Source: Apostichopus japonicus (lineage: Eukaryota > Echinodermata > Holothuroidea > Aspidochirotida > Stichopodidae). Taken from it: a stretch of 60,000 bases of DNA. The DNA is taken from positions 18,209,999 through 18,269,998 of the forward strand of contig NC_092565.1 of the NCBI RefSeq assembly GCF_037975245.1. The letters are read 5' to 3'. The position numbers and the translations under genes are program-made. The notes under the pieces were generated by a model. The model made no database searches. It saw only the letters and a program-made list of their open reading frames with translations, and was not told the origin of the DNA. How positions within the stretch are numbered: the first letter of the stretch is position 1; each line of letters begins with the position of its first letter. Below are positions 45,881 through 60,000 of the stretch, in pieces.

Positions 45881-46199
45881 ACCAAACATGACGTGGTCAT
45901 TGACAAAGTGAGCCGTTGAAACCAAACAATGACGTCACAATTCGCAAAATGAGCCGGTCCAACCACACGTGACGTCATCATTGGCAAACTGAGCTAGTCC
46001 ATCCAAACACAATGTTTAACATTAGAAACTGACCCAGTCCAACCTAAATTAACGTTACCGGTCGCAAAATGCCAGTACAACAAATTATGACGTGACAGTT
46101 GGCAAACAGAGTCGGTCCAACCGAACATGATACAGCCTTTTGCAAACTGGTCCTGTCCAAACACACGTGATGTCACCATTGGTGAACTGACTTATCCCA
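45881..46199 (+). repeat. 40-bp degenerate tandem repeat with CRE-like TGACGT sites, eight copies
   Basis: Units of about 40 bases begin ACCAAACATGACGT or a variant and end GAGCCGGTCCA or a variant. Full palindromic TGACGTCA sites occur in units two and three (about 45930 and 45970), and TGACGT or TGATGTCA in others. The unit is older and more diverged than the other arrays in the window. Confidence 0.85.
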
Positions 46200-47079
46200 T
46201 GGTTCCCGGAATAGTACGGTACCATATTATGATTGTATGTACAAGGGGATGATGGTCCTTCCCTGGGTGTAATCCCCAAAAGGAAAAGGTCATAACCATG
46301 ATCATATAATCACCGTAAAAGCAGTAAACCTGCTGTATGGATTAATACGTCGTAGTTGGAAATTGTTATTCCAATAAAATGATTTAAGCCTACATATTCA
46401 ATTAGTTCTATCTAAAAGCTAATAATGTAGTCAAGTAAAAAAGTCCTAAAATAACCAATGGGTACGGTGGGAGAAGGCCCCACCCCCTCCCTATCTTTGT
46501 TGTCATTGATAACTAAACTCTTCAAAAGGTTGTGTAGAAATTTGAAAACAACAACTGTTGTTACACAGCATTGTGTTATAGGAACACAACAAATATGTAG
46601 CATGGGCGCCCAAAGAAAAGAAAGCAAGAACTTTGTTGGAAGATGATTTTATTTATTACATAAAGTAGCTATATATACAAAATTCTTGTTTACTTTAAAA
46701 TAAAGTTGTATATTATAATTTAATTAATTGTCGGGAGAATTTTGAGCAAAAAATTGCAGAAAATATAATTATTATTGCTGAAGATAAATACAACTGTAAG
46801 CACTCTGGCCAATAACCGTTTTTAGCGGGATCGTCAAAATCTAAGCACAATATTCACGTCCAACGTACGTACAGTTTAATAGTACTAGCAGTAGTACGCG
46901 CTATATAATAAATAAATATATATATATATATAAAGTCTGTTCAATCACAAATGATTTCGAGTTGGTTAGCATCATGTTTGATCTCTAGAGTAAGGCAAAA
47001 TATGTCACCAAACACAGAACTAGTATTGTTCGATACAGGTGACAAACGCCTACAGTGGAATTACGACCTTCCTTACCGG
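46200..47079. other. Intergenic DNA
   Basis: Contains a short (TA)n run at 46917-46933. No gene recognised. Confidence 0.4.
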
Positions 47080-47225
47080 TTCGAACCTCTGGACATACAA
47101 TCAGCGTCCATAGCCTAGTGGTTAGGGTGTCCGCGTACAGAGCGGAAGGCCCGTGGTTCGAATCCCGGTGGAGGCTGAAAGTTTTTTCACTGTTCTTGAT
47201 TTTCCAACTCATTACGATTTTCATT
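47080..47225 (+). mobile_element. tRNA-derived SINE, family B, copy 2
   Basis: Same order as the copy at 36451-36600: TTCGAACCTCTGGACATACA, A-box-like TAGTGGTTAGGGTGTCC, a clean B box GGTTCGAATCC, the GGTGGAGGCTGAAAG segment, TTTTTTCACTG and then (TA)n at 47226-47245. The B box is better preserved here. Confidence 0.9.
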
Positions 47226-47245
47226 TATATATATATATATATATA

Positions 47246-49270
47246 CAACAATCTACTCTGTTTATGACACAAAGAAAACTCTTCAATCCTTATTTACAAA
47301 TGTTAAACTTGTTATTCGTTCCTGAGTGTGATGTTTGTAGAAGAGGTGGGGGGGGGGGAGTGTGTTTCCGCCATATATGTTGTTACCGTTCTCACATTCC
47401 ACCGTGTGACATGAACGCACATATCTTTACGGCAGAAAGATGTTGTGGTAACTCGGTTCTACGTAGTCATATCTATACATGTATAGGATTGTGGGATTTG
47501 GGAATTACGATGACAAAACGGGGGTTTATACAATATGGAAAAAGTAATCCTTCTAGTTCAATTTAAATGTTTGTTTTTTTCCTCACACACAAATATTTGT
47601 TTTGTCCTTTTTGCAGATTGAACAAGATTTCAACTTCCTGTACCCACCAAACAGAATAACCTATTTGAGGTCTGGAAACCTAAGAGTGGTTAAGAGCTGG
47701 CATGGGCTTGTCTAGAAATAATTATCTGGCAGAAGTACCTTAAGCTGTCATTGAAACTCTCTGAAGGTAACATATAATATTACGCAATAGAAATATGTCT
47801 GCACAGTTCTACTGACAACACCATGGTATATTTGGACAATAACCAGAATAACTTAAGACTCTCGTGGAATATGTCTAGACTGATAAGTTTGATTCTTTCT
47901 TCTTATTGAATTGGTAACAGTTAGTATCATTGTTAGTATCATTTGTCAGTTAGTATCATAACAGTGTGTCATTGCTTGCGTGCTTCAAACAGCAATCATT
48001 CTATATTTCTAACTTTGATCATGGCTGCAAAGATATGTTAATGATATGTTCATATGATATTTGGAAAATACACTAAGTTACAAGTATTGGGGAAAAACCA
48101 CCAAATTATATGAAACAATCTAACAAAACTGTGTTTGGTGTATACCAATTCCATCTGCTAATTACGCACACATAATTGAAAAATTTGGTGAGAGACGTTG
48201 GTAGTTTACAGTACAGAAGTATGGAACGAAGTAGGCATAGCTGTAGAAAGTGTTTGAAGCTTCTGAAACAATTCTGTAATTGTGAACACGCTGCAACCTT
48301 GTTTTGAATATTCTTAAGAAAAGAAGCACAATAAGAACACATAAGTGTCTGAACTGAGAATTTCAAAGAGGCCTGTTTGTAACTATGAGTTAGTCAACAT
48401 GATACAGAAAAGTAGCTTTTAGCAAAACCATAACTAATGTTTGTTTTCATTCCTATTCTACTAAACAGAGGAAACATACTTGGTTGCTTTTTATGTGCTT
48501 CCCTATAGGTCTTGCCAATGGCAATGTCATCCTCTAATGAGAAAATGAGCAGATCCGATCCTTCATTGACATCTAACCAGTACATACGGTAAAACTAAGA
48601 CATTTTGAGGATTAGTATACCAATGTACCAGGGCCAATGCACTTGGAACTAAACTGTGGTTGCATTGATCAATTGATTAATCCAAAATATCCAATATCAT
48701 TCTATATTATACAGAAAAAAACCTCATGTCCTCGGGCATTATGGAAGAAATGTTGGTAGAAGTCATGTCTAGATACGATTTGTCAGTGCACATTTTTTTT
48801 TGTTTTTTTTTTGTGTTCATATGACAATGGAAATATGGAACCTTGGCAGTCAAGTTGACATGTGCGTACATGTGTGTAACACCAGAGTTGGAGACATCTC
48901 AAGGACAAGTTCGATTGATGTCTTTCGTGGTATATATATAGATATCAACCATACTGAGCATATATATTTTATTGGTTTCTGCATGCATATTAATGAGTTG
49001 GAGGTGCTAAGATGTTAATAATTTGGAAACAAAATGACATGGTAAGATCAGTTGGTGGTAGATGCATGCATGCTCATATAATCAATCAATTCAATCTCAT
49101 TAATATTCATCACTGGGTGTGTTTTTAGAAAGTTTGCAGTAAGAAAAGTTCTAAAAAGTATATGATTAGAATACTGTATTTAAAACATGTAATAACAGTC
49201 AACCATTTGATGCATATTTGCTTCCTGGTTTAGCATCTTACAATATCATGTTCATATCTTCTACTTGCAG
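47246..49270. other. Intergenic DNA
   Basis: A minus-strand open frame at 48394-48585 (LIFSLEDDIAIGKTYREAHK) looks coding-like but has no recognised family and no clear splice pattern. G-run near 47347. Confidence 0.35.
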
Positions 49271-49378
49271 GTTGGAACAAACTTGCCACATTACCTTCAA
49301 GAATGGGAAAGTAAAGATAAGCGGAATCAACCATATGTCCTTGTGTCAGTTGTAACTAACATCTTTGCATACCGTTAA
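49271..49378 (+). CDS. Possible terminal exon, unrecognised
   Basis: Following a CTACTTGCAG acceptor, the frame reads VGTNLPHYLQEWESKDKRNQ and ends PYVLVSVVTNIFAYR before TAA. Composition is protein-like, but no upstream exon or family is recognised. Confidence 0.22.
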   Translation, partial: VGTNLPHYLQEWESKDKRNQPYVLVSVVTNIFAYR

Positions 49379-52640
<3,262 letters not shown>

Positions 52641-52956
52641 TGTCTCGAAGCTGCTAAAAGAGGTAACAGAGTTTTAGATATCATCAAGAGGAACTTCAGT
52701 TTTCTGAAAGAGGACATAGTTGTTAGGCTTTATTAGCAGTTGGTTAGGCCTCATCGGGAGAATGCCTGAGAATGAAGTACTTGCAAGTAGTGTGAATGGG
52801 TTTAAGAATGCTTTGGACAAGCACTTTAAGCATTGTAATCGGGTCTGAGTGTTTGTGTCTTTAGTTTTTTTTCTCCTATAGGGTCCTTGATGGGGACTTG
52901 AGTGTCCATCCTGATCCTTTTTTTTTTACTAAACTAAACTAAACTAAATGAGCTAA
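52641..52956 (+). pseudogene. Degenerate LINE reverse transcriptase C-terminus and 3' tail
   Basis: The frame reads AAKRGNRVLDIIKRNFSFLK, then QLVRPH after an in-frame stop, then resumes in another frame as NEVLASSVNGFKNALDKHFK-HC before a stop. This is the usual C-terminal order of CR1-like reverse transcriptases, with a deletion in between. The 3' tail ends in tandem ACTAA words (52929-52949). It belongs to a different LINE lineage from the one at 37601-38822. Confidence 0.8.
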
Positions 52957-53115
52957 ATATTAACCAGATCTTAATATTTGTTTATTTACTCTCCCACAAT
53001 AATGAAATACAACACACGAAGAATTTCTTAAATACAGTAATTTGGGCAAGTAGATCGAAACGTTATACCGTATGGAAACAAAACAAAAACCAATACAGTT
53101 GAAACCGTATGGCCA
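52957..53115. other. AT-rich spacer
   Basis: Nothing recognised between the LINE tail and the first copy of the 151-bp repeat. Confidence 0.4.
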
Positions 53116-53266
53116 TATGAGCCATGATAGAAGGTTCAGTCTGAATAAGTATTTTCAGATATATAACTGTTCTACCATTTTTTCTTAAATATGTAATATT
53201 TGATTTAGTAATAGTCTTTTCAATATATTGGTAATCCGTGAAGTCATGGAATATTATACATATCGA
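53116..53266 (+). repeat. 151-bp direct repeat, left copy
   Basis: TATGAGCCATGATAGAAGGT through to CATATCGA is repeated at 55281-55430 in the same orientation with only a few differences. Confidence 0.93.
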
Positions 53267-53489
53267 TAGACATAGTTTGTATATGACAACAAAATCTCCT
53301 TCCCCTTTTATCATACATCTTCTTACATACTGTCGACCCTTTCCAGTCACCTCTCACCCCCCCATCTCCCACCACCCCACCCCCCATCTCCCGCCCCAAC
53401 TCACAGTCATCCTAGGCACGATGACAAATAATCAACCTTAGTGCAATGATACAAATGATTCTGCAATCAACAATACCAATAACCAGCGT

Positions 53490-53553
53490 GGAGGGGTGGA
53501 GGGGTGGAGGGGTGGAGGGGTGGAGGGGTGGAGGGGTGGAGGAATGGAGGGGC
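53490..53553 (+). repeat. (GGAGGGGT)n minisatellite
   Basis: About eight copies of GGAGGGGT; G-rich and able to form quadruplexes. Confidence 0.95.
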
Positions 53554-54535
53554 ACCGACCCACTCCATTGTAGGGAATTCTGGAATCTTTCCCATCCCCC
53601 AACCCTCTCCAGAAAATAAAAATTTTAAAACTGAAATGATGCGTTCTGAGACATATTTATACTACAAAGTATGTCTATAATACGAAAGGCTGTGCAAATA
53701 GCTACTTTCCTTTTGTGATTCAAAAAAAGTAGGAAAGCTGATTAAAGAAGTGGGTGTACACCCCCACACCCCACTGATCAGCGACTGGCGTAATCGAAAG
53801 ACCTGTTTCAGTTGGAACATAAATGGTGCATTATCCAATCTTTGATCTAAAATATATTTTGTTTAAGATACAACGTTCATTAACCTCTTTTCGCTTTTCT
53901 TTTTACGAACGGTTTATATTTCTATCACATTTCTCATTAACCAAATCAATTAATTATCATAATTTTTAAAACAATTTTCCCGGAATACAAATCTGTATCA
54001 ATCTGATAATGGTAGGGTAGACAGAACTATTATATACATTTTTGTCAAGGCAAATTTAATATTCAATCATAATTTCATAATATACGTACTTGTACGTGCA
54101 ATTTAATTAAACAAAGAAATATGTGTATAAAAAAATGACATATAAAAGTGATATGTATATATGTCTATATATGCTGATCACTATAGATATATACTGATAT
54201 ACAGAGGCGTTTTATGTCTAGTGCATACGTTTATACGACTTATTCGATATAAAAAGTTTAGGCCTGTTGTAAATTGCGGTTTTCACCTATGAATAATTCA
54301 TGACGTCAGGAATAGCCTCTCTTCCGATCTGTTCGGAGAATGTGTCAGAGTTAACGCATTACCGATACTCACCAACCATATATGTATAGGCCTATATATC
54401 GATTACTGCTGACACATTTAAAGATACTCTCTCGTCCACTTGCATGTGATTAAGTTGCCCGACTTCGAAGGCAAGTTTTACATAGCGTACAAGAATAGAG
54501 CTAGACTTTGGCAGATGGCAAAAACATTATCTACG
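53554..54535. other. Intergenic DNA between minisatellites
   Basis: AT-rich, no recognised feature. Confidence 0.4.
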
Positions 54536-54945
54536 AACCGCCACCCCCTATCCACCAACCCCACCCACTATACCTGCCAACCCCCACCCTCTACACCTGC
54601 CAACCCAACCCTCTATACCCGCCAACCCCACCCTCTATCCGTCAACCCCACCCTCTTTACCTGCCAACCCCAACCCCCTAACCACCAGCCCCCACCCTCT
54701 ATACATGCCAACCCCCATCACCTAGCGCCAATCCCCACCCCCTACCCGTCAATCCCACCCTCTATACCTGCCAACCCCACCCCCTACCTGCCAACCCCAT
54801 CCCTCTGTACCTGCCAACCCCCTACCCGCCAACCCCCATCCTCTACCCGTCAACCCCACCCTCTTTACCTGCCAACCCCATCCCCTACCCGTCAACCCCA
54901 ACCTCTATAACTGCCAACCCCCATCACCTAGCCGCCACCACCTCA
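54536..54945 (+). repeat. C-rich minisatellite, unit about CTATACCTGCCAACCCCACC
   Basis: Irregular copies of a roughly 20-22 base unit combining CCAACCCCACCC with CTCTATACCTG or CTACCCGT. It produces a proline/threonine/asparagine-rich open frame that is not a protein gene. Confidence 0.9.
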
Positions 54946-55280
54946 TGCCCACTCAACGAGGACCATGTGGTACGTATCGAAGGAACTATCAGAGTACTCG
55001 GTAGTGTCCCAAGATTAGTCCTTTCTCCCTCTGTCATTATCATGTGCCTCTTGCGACTAGCATACCCCGATTATTCCCTCTCTCGCCCCTACACCCCCCC
55101 CCCCCTCTCCCTTCCCGAGTCGCTACAATGACTTATAGTTCACCCTGACGAAAAACGAGCGTCGATCAACCACACTAGTATTGAGACGAGTCTCTTATTA
55201 TCTTATTCTAATTTGTTGCTGTTTTTGTATTTAGCCAATTTAGAAGTATAGGCCTTTCTGGTTGGGTATATGTTTGGCTT

Positions 55281-55430
55281 TATGAGCCATGATAGTAGGT
55301 TCAATCTGAATAAGTATTTTCAGATATATAACTGTTCTACCATTTTTCTTAAATATGTGATATTTGATTTAGTAATAGTCATTTTAATATATTGGTAATC
55401 CATGAAGTCATGGAATATTATACATATCGA
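55281..55430 (+). repeat. 151-bp direct repeat, right copy
   Basis: Partner of 53116-53266, 2165 bases away. The two copies bracket the two G/C-rich minisatellites. Confidence 0.93.
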
Positions 55431-56282
55431 GTTGATTATTTATCTGAATTTTCTTCTTCTTCTTTCTTGTTTTTCTTTTTTAGCTTTTCATTACATCTGC
55501 TTTTTCCTCAATGTTTAATATTTCAAGTTCCAAGTCCTAGCCTAGCCCTACATTCCACTGCCCTACACTTTATTAACCTACGCACGTGTAATGCAGGTTA
55601 CTACTGTCAGTGATCACGATAAAGCTATAACATTTTGAGCCCAAAACAAAATTCTAGTGAAAGTCAAAATAAATAAATGCCTTAATTTTTTATTTGATAA
55701 TTGAAAGCTATGGAGTTGAAAATCTAGGGCGGTGAAAATACTTTAATCCCCACTGGAGCTTTATAAGTTATTTGATAAGTAGAAGAATACGTCGAGCATT
55801 AAATATAAACTTTATCCCATGTGGCTGTGGAGTAACGTGGTTGTGCAATTTTCCTGTGCATTTTTCATACTTAAAATAGTTTCGCTTTTATAACATGAGT
55901 GGGTGGTGTCTTTTGTAGGCACTGATCACCCAATCCTTGACCGAGAGGTGTTCATCTGACATCTGGATGCCCGAACTGTTCTGAATCTCCGGATGCTTTC
56001 AGTTTAGGTCATGTATAGTGCATACCATCCCTTTTCTGGGGTGAGGGGGTCAGCAACCCCCCACCCGTCAACTTTCTTGCTATGACAAGGCTGACTACTG
56101 GGGAATGAACCCTTCACTTTTCTTTTTCTTTCTCATTATTTTTTCCACTTCACTTCAGTGGTTGCTAAGCTATTGTGAACCACTGATTGGCCCATGTGGA
56201 TTTCTCTTATAGTGCCTCACAGTCTATATTAGCTCTTGACGTATGTCAATCTTCATGGGCTATTCACTCTAGCTTTAATAAG

Positions 56283-56284
<2 letters not shown>
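55431..56284. other. Intergenic DNA
   Basis: Nothing recognised. Confidence 0.4.

Positions 56285-56336
<52 letters not shown>
56285..56336 (+). repeat. (TA)n microsatellite
   Basis: About 25 TA units. Confidence 0.97.
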
Positions 56337-56339
<3 letters not shown>

Positions 56340-58189
56340 TGATGCTCTCTTGTATGAATGCCCAGAAGGGGAATTAGAAAAGAAACCAAATACATCGCCA
56401 GTAGAAATTTTGCTTCAAAAGTCGACATTTTTAGACAGCATTTCATTTTATAACCAATGTCCTTTCTTTGCTACCGTACCATTAATACGGTACTCGGGTG
56501 GTTTTAATTGTCCATCACTTCAACGAAATAAAACAAAAAATTAAATTTCTAAAAAATAAAAAAAAATTGTAACTAAGTAATTGCAACATGTCGTTGTATT
56601 TATCACATAGTTAGCACAAAGTAAAATATATAATAAAAATAGTTAGGTAGTAATATAAGTAAAATATTCAATAAATTGTTAAGTATTTGAAATTAGTTTA
56701 ATATTGTAAACTGCTGTCAAATAGTTTACAAAGACATGTGTAACTCGCTAGTCTCGCTACCAGTCGTTTAACTGAGAAAAATCCCAAAGTGTAAGCATTT
56801 GTCATTTAGTCTTGAAAGAGTTGAATTAAAACTCCTTGCAATCGTGTGCACATTACATGTTTATGCAGAATTAAGCTAGTAATACTAGTCAAGTAAAAAC
56901 AAAAGTTAAACTAAAGTGATATAATGATTAGCGGGCCGCATGAATATTTGCACCAGGGACGCTTACAGCCAGCAGGTTTCATTTTTGCACACCTATGATT
57001 TAGAGTAAAACATTAAACTATTACGTAATCAGGACCAGGAAAGTCAAACACGGATTTAGAATAACGTATATGATATCACTGTAAGCGGTCACATGCATTT
57101 GTTTAGCGTGTATGTAGCTTAGCTTCCCTTTAATTGACCAAGGTGTACACGTTGTCAGGGAATGTACAGCCGTGATGTCTAGAAGCGAGAAGTAAATGCA
57201 ACGCGCGCGTTAAAAATCAATTAGCTTAGAGACTTGATCTGAGATGATCACCACTTTCCTTCCCACAGACTGGAATCGATTACATTTGGAGACTTTCTGC
57301 TCTTATATCAGTCGTATGACCTCTAGTTGTTAAACAAGACTTGAAGCAAAGCCAGTTTGGGTAGAGGCTTGCAAAGTAGAGTGATTAAGAGAAAAACTGT
57401 TGTCCTTTTGAGTAACGAACAGTGTAAAACGTTTCCAAGCTTAGGGTCGTGTTTTACGTAGGGTTGAAACTTGACACCAATCATGTATCAATAATCGATG
57501 TAATATTTATATTATGTTATTTGATAACATATCATTAGGTTACTGATTTACAGGGTAAACATTAAAATAACCAAACTCATGCCCCCACAAAAATATAAAA
57601 AGGTCTGATTCCATCAAGCCTTTATTCACTTACTTCCGAAATTGATTTTCAGCTTCTAAGAGTGTTCATAATATAATGATCTTGGACACCTATATATATA
57701 CTGTATATGTCATTGAACATTATGTATTAATCTTTACCATTATGATAAATGAATGCGAGAATGTACCTCAACATGTTGAAATCATTTTACAGTAGAAATC
57801 ACCTTTGTAAGGGATCAATAGATCAATACTAGAGTATCCTGATGCCTTCGTTTATTGATTTACAATGAACATCAGCCAGTGAAGGTTTCACTTCCTACTT
57901 CACCCGCCAATGTTGCCTTTGATTTTTGCATTTAATGATTCCGGTCAAATACACCTTGCGGGTGTGTGTACTCAGTATAGTATAATGGAGATGACGGTTG
58001 CCGGGTTAATACGCGTGAAACACGGAAATTTAAAAACGACGGTCACGTTCTACATTGAATTAGAGAAAACGTAGTAGATTGGAGGAACGAACTAGAGCAT
58101 ACACAAACCACATAAATCATAAATATCGAATGTCTATTAATAAAAGGGGGGCTAACATTCTCACCTGTAAAATGGACAGTTATATTTGC
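56337..58189. other. Intergenic DNA
   Basis: No recognised gene or mobile element; AT-rich with scattered A-runs. Confidence 0.4.
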
Positions 58190-58850
58190 TTTGTTTTGTT
58201 TTGACTTGTCTCGTCGTGTAGTCTCGTGTAGTGTCTTGTCTTGTTTTAAGTTTTGTTTTGTTTTATCTCGTCTTGTCCCGTCGTGTCGTGTAGTGTCTTG
58301 TCTTCTCTTGTTTTTTGGGTTTTTTTTTTGTTTTTTTTGTTGTTTTTTGTCTTGCTTTGTTTGTTTGTTTTTTATCTTGTCGCATGTAGTGTATTGTCTT
58401 CTCTTGTTTTGTTTTGTTTTGTCTTGTCTTGTCTTGTCGTGGTCTTGTTTTATTTGTTTTTTCTCTTTTCTCTTTTCTTCTCTTTTCTCTTTTCTCTTTT
58501 CTCTTTTCTCTTTTCTCTTTTCTCTTTTCTCTTTTCTCTTTTCTCTTTTCCTCTTTTCTCTTTTCTCTTTTCTCTTTTCTCTTTTCTCTTTTCTCTTTTC
58601 TCTTTTCTCTTTTCCTCTTTTCTCTTTTCTCTTTTCTCTTTTCTCTTTTCTCTTTTCTCTTTTCTCTTTTCTCTTTTCTCTTTTCTCTTTTCTCTCTTTC
58701 TCTTTTCTCTTTTCTCTTTTTCCTCTTTTCTCTTTTCTCTCTTTTCTCTTTTCTCTTTTCTCTTTTCTCTTTTCTCTTTTCTCTTTTCTCTTTCTCTTTT
58801 CTCTTTCTCTTTTCTCTTTTCTCTTTTCTCTTTTCTCCTTTCTCTTTTTA
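58190..58850 (+). repeat. Long pyrimidine-rich array: TTGTCTTG words then (CTCTTTT)n
   Basis: From 58190 to about 58450 the DNA is made of TTTTGTCTTG-type words; from about 58457 to 58848 it is a 7-base CTCTTTT repeat, roughly 55 copies with slips. Almost no purines occur on this strand in the second part. All the long F/S/L-rich and K/R/E-rich open frames here follow from the repeat. Confidence 0.97.
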
Positions 58851-60000
58851 TTTCAAATATCGTCGAATGGTACAGTTTTCTGAACATTCGTTTTACATCC
58901 CATAGATAGCCTGTGGTACTTTCTATATATCTTATAATCTTGTCTTCAAACGGAAGCATCGATACGCAAAGAAGAAAAATGTAGTTCATATGTAGACAGT
59001 TCTCCGCCAGGTGAATCTAACCTGGATTTCGCAGGCGTTTTATCCTGTTTCCTAAGATTTGTATTAAAGAGACACTTCAGTCGCCCAATCACAAAAATAT
59101 GTAACATAATTTGAAAGAAGGCTACCGGACCCTTTGGATATCTTTAGAGCCTACTGTTCCGTTGCTAAGATTTAAAGCATGCAACATTAGCTTTTTGATT
59201 TTCCATCATTGTTAAGTAAATTTTGAAACTTTAAAAATCCTATAACAAATGTTTTCAATATCTTGACTAGTAAAGGTTACTTTCTCATCAAATAAAAAGA
59301 AAAAATTATTTTCCTGTTTATTTCCTCGTATGCGAGGTATTCTATACGAAACCTCAGATCTGGGTGACGAAATTTTAGGATTGAATAAAATCCTTAATTA
59401 CACAGTAATTAACATTAACTTAGTGCAGACGTCTAGAAGCTAGTGTTTGCATTACCCAAATTTGGGAATTGTAATCAATGTGAGTAGTTTGGTAAACATT
59501 TTTCAGATATCAACAACTTCAGACGAGCTACTGTCTGTCGTGTTAAATTCAACATTATGCGTGTTATTATTATTTTAAATTTTTATATATATATATATTT
59601 TTTACTGAATTTGAGCTTTCACTATACCTTTAATCTTAAACCATGCTGGGTCTCACAAGATGACCTCATTTCATATACAGCCCTAAGCCAGAAACAGTAA
59701 ATCCAAGGTGGGCTAAAAATACCAATAGTAAGTACAGATAGGGGTTATATTTTACACTGATTAAGCCTACTTCAATTAAATTATCACCTTTCTTGTAAGC
59801 TTTAAAACAGGTTTTCATTAACTTAACCAAGGTGAGTTAAAACGCAGCCTACCGTACGCTTTTCCCTTTTTAAATTTTGCAATGTCTCAAACGGCACCAC
59901 CATCAAATTGACAGATGTTTCGCATAACTGCTGTAACTGCAGGTGTGCCACTTATCTATTTTAAGTATACATCCACCTGAACTTTGGATATTCGATTCCG
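58851..60000. other. Intergenic DNA to the right edge
   Basis: A short (TA)n run at 59584-59599. No gene recognised. Confidence 0.4.

Noticed and set aside
47104-47176. tRNA gene call at the A-box/B-box region
   Set aside because: The stem pairing is incomplete and the unit continues into a shared non-tRNA body with a second copy at 36451, so it is a SINE. The same reasoning excludes 3700-3780 and 40610-40689.
53238-53441. Proline/histidine-rich ORF near 53.3 kb
   Set aside because: Caused by low-complexity CCCCATCTCCC words.
54440-54910. 156-codon proline/threonine-rich ORF
   Set aside because: Produced by the C-rich minisatellite; no domain and no start context.
58191-58989. Four long ORFs (up to 230 codons) rich in F, S and L or in K, R and E
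   Set aside because: Translation of the CTCTTTT repeat in several frames and of its complement.

Overview
This is animal nuclear DNA: AT-rich, with split genes using standard GT/AG introns, tRNA-derived SINEs, LINE fragments, many short terminal-inverted-repeat transposons and abundant minisatellites. No bacterial operons, CRISPR arrays or rRNA genes are visible. The two recognisable proteins are well conserved with vertebrates, and the repeat landscape looks like a non-vertebrate animal, possibly a marine deuterostome; that last point is inference. All protein family comparisons here are from memory; no searches were run.

Layout. (1) 1-10153, minus strand: the 5' half of an MMS19 gene, 11 coding exons from the start codon at 10153 to an exon ending at 304, continuing beyond the left edge. 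Its introns hold minisatellites, a SINE, and two duplications made from its own exon edges. (2) 9190-11730: a cluster of inverted and direct repeats that surrounds MMS19 exon 1. (3) 10154-22061: gene-poor DNA with a 39-bp satellite, a 35-bp minisatellite, two hAT-like MITEs with perfect 8-bp target duplications and a tRNA-like SINE. (4) 22062-29674, plus strand: a complete three-exon UBTD1/2-type gene of 232 codons. Its first intron carries an unusual block with seven copies of a 15-16 bp motif and a basic ORF. (5) 29675-39000: mostly unassigned, with an unrecognised two-exon minus-strand gene fragment (34120-34772), a hairpin-rich minisatellite and a 5'-truncated LINE. (6) 39033-44045: nested hAT-like elements. 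(7) 44046-60000: no firm gene, one degenerate LINE piece, a 40-bp minisatellite carrying CRE-like sites, simple repeats and long pyrimidine tracts.

The two real genes have unrelated roles (cytosolic iron-sulfur protein assembly and a ubiquitin-pathway adaptor) and nothing suggests that they act together. The most unusual material is in the mobile and repeated DNA: hAT-like elements nested in one another, four different elements sharing an internal core, a tandem array seeded by an MMS19 exon/donor boundary, and the seven-copy motif block in the UBTD intron.
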